In this document: in pieces, positions 4,765 through 5,829 of the stretch | Layout of the letters: every line of letters starts with the position of its first letter | Position numbering within the stretch: the first letter of the stretch is position 1 | Source of the DNA: Gammaproteobacteria bacterium | Lineage (GTDB): Bacteria; Pseudomonadota; Gammaproteobacteria; SZUA-140 | Length of the DNA: 5,829 nt | NCBI GenBank assembly: GCA_026994735.1 | Contig: JALWQD010000078.1 | Coordinates: 1-5,829, forward strand | Direction: 5' to 3' | Translations under genes and position numbers: made by a program | The notes under the pieces: model-generated | Database searches by the model: none | Told to the model about the DNA's origin: nothing | Seen by the model: only the letters and a program-made list of their open reading frames with translations

Positions 4765-5829
4765 GTGAATAGTTTGTTTATCAAGATATTTCTATGGTTT
4801 TGGGTCGCCATGATTGTCCTTGGCCTAACGCTTGCGTGGACAACTGCACAAGTGGGTGGACGTGAAATCCCGCCTATGCTTGAGCATGCTCGTGAATCAT
4901 TTCGAGAGGATGTCATGGCGGTAACACGCCTCCTTAAGCGACAGGGAGTGCCAGCCTTACGGCAGTGGTATCAAGATGCGGGGCACCGTCGCGTGTTACG
5001 TCTGTATTTGCTTGATGGTCGTGGTCGGGATCTTCTTGGTCAACCGTTGCCGCCGCAATTGCGGCGTTTTGCTTTCATGCCGACTGCTTATCTGAAGGAT
5101 GTGCCGGCAATCCGTCGAGGTCGGATTGTGGTGCATTCTCTCGTCTTTTCTGATCTGGGAAATGTGCGTTTGATTGCTGTTTTTCGTCCTCCGCATCCGG
5201 TCTGGTATTTATTTACTGTCTCGCGTTTACTGGTGGCGTTACTGCTAAGCGGCGTCATTTGCTGGGGCCTGGCGGCCTATCTCAGTCGACCCGTACGGGA
5301 ATTGCGTAAGGTGACGCGTCGCTTGACGGACGGTGATTTGACAGCCCGCGTAACGGGACGCTTATTGCAGCGGCAGGATGAGTTGGGTGGTTTGGCAAAT
5401 GATCTTAACTCGATGGCCAGCAGATTGCAGTCATTGCTCCGTTCCCAGCAGCAACTATTAGCCGATGTTTCTCATGAGTTGCGTTCACCGCTGGCGCGTC
5501 TGCAGGTGGCTATTGGTTTGGCACAACAGCAGGCCAGGGGGAATGTTGAGGCTGAGCTGGAGCGGATTGAACGAGAGTCTGAACGTTTGAATGAGTTGAT
5601 TGGAGAAGTGCTGACGCTGACCCGGTTGACGGCTGAAGCAGAGATTAATCGCGAGCGAGTCTGCCTCGTTGAGGTGCTGACTGCTGTGGTCAGGGACGCT
5701 GCGTTTGAAGCCGTTCCTTTCGGGCGGGATGTCCTTTTACAAGGGGTTGTACCCGATAGCCTGATTGTTCTGGGAGATCATCAATTACTGCATAGCGCGA
5801 TTGAAAACATTGTCCGCAATGCTGTTAGC
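4765..5829 (+). CDS. cpxA: Sensor histidine kinase, CpxA-like, 3' end outside window
   Basis: The frame is open for 355 codons from GTG 4765 to the right edge. The N-terminus NSLFIKIFLWFWVAM resembles the start of CpxA-type kinases, which supports the GTG even though no clear ribosome site precedes it. The order is TM1 (about 8-30), a periplasmic sensor of about 115 residues (31-147), TM2 (148-171) and a HAMP linker with SRPVRELRKVTRRL (from 174). A dimerisation/phosphoacceptor helix follows with SHELRSPLARLQ, where H237 is the phosphorylated histidine. The N-box begins with ENIVRNA (N348, N352), and the window ends before the G1, F and G2 ATP-binding boxes. ELERIERESERLNELI after the H-box parallels E. 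coli CpxA. It probably senses envelope stress, phosphorylates the adjacent CpxR-like regulator, and is restrained by the CpxP-like protein. It lies 9 nt after cpxR, so it is co-transcribed. Confidence 0.9.
   Translation, partial: MNSLFIKIFLWFWVAMIVLGLTLAWTTAQVGGREIPPMLEHARESFREDVMAVTRLLKRQGVPALRQWYQDAGHRRVLRLYLLDGRGRDLLGQPLPPQLRRFAFMPTAYLKDVPAIRRGRIVVHSLVFSDLGNVRLIAVFRPPHPVWYLFTVSRLLVALLLSGVICWGLAAYLSRPVRELRKVTRRLTDGDLTARVTGRLLQRQDELGGLANDLNSMASRLQSLLRSQQQLLADVSHELRSPLARLQVAIGLAQQQARGNVEAELERIERESERLNELIGEVLTLTRLTAEAEINRERVCLVEVLTAVVRDAAFEAVPFGRDVLLQGVVPDSLIVLGDHQLLHSAIENIVRNAVS

Overview
The window looks like chromosomal DNA of a gammaproteobacterium with roughly balanced GC content. The best guess is a Halomonas- or Pseudomonas-like lineage. 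This rests on three things: an ilvE / small CHCC zinc-finger / LPS-glycosyltransferase order that I recall from such genomes, a CpxR-type regulator, and a divergently transcribed Spy/CpxP-family gene. The genus cannot be fixed from the sequence alone. I see no tRNA, rRNA, CRISPR array, transposase or attachment site.

Left part (1-2920, all minus strand): a probable operon read right to left. It runs ilvE (branched-chain aminotransferase), a 66-residue zf-CHCC protein, a GT4 glycosyltransferase, and the first 194 codons of a membrane O-antigen ligase-like protein that runs off the left edge. Spacings are 22 nt, 80 nt and a 7-nt overlap. The last two genes probably build and finish the lipopolysaccharide. 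ilvE is metabolic and may simply share the transcript.

Middle (2921-3312): a 392-base gap without a gene. It holds a candidate ilvE promoter and leader with several inverted repeats. It also holds a strong hairpin plus T-run that points along the plus strand, away from any recognised gene.

Right part (3313-5829): an envelope-stress module with the cpxP / cpxRA layout. A periplasmic Spy/CpxP-like protein is on the minus strand. A CpxR-like regulator and a CpxA-like kinase (cut by the window end) are on the plus strand. The divergent region contains a near-perfect CpxR box (GTAAT-N5-GTAAA), so the regulator probably controls both sides.

The most interesting observations are two homopolymeric C tracts in envelope genes. 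The C9 tract near the 3' end of the glycosyltransferase gene is placed so that gaining one C would fuse the glycosyltransferase in frame to the O-antigen ligase, while losing one C would truncate it. The C8 tract in the cpxP-like gene would switch that gene off with either one-base change. No wholly new system is evident.
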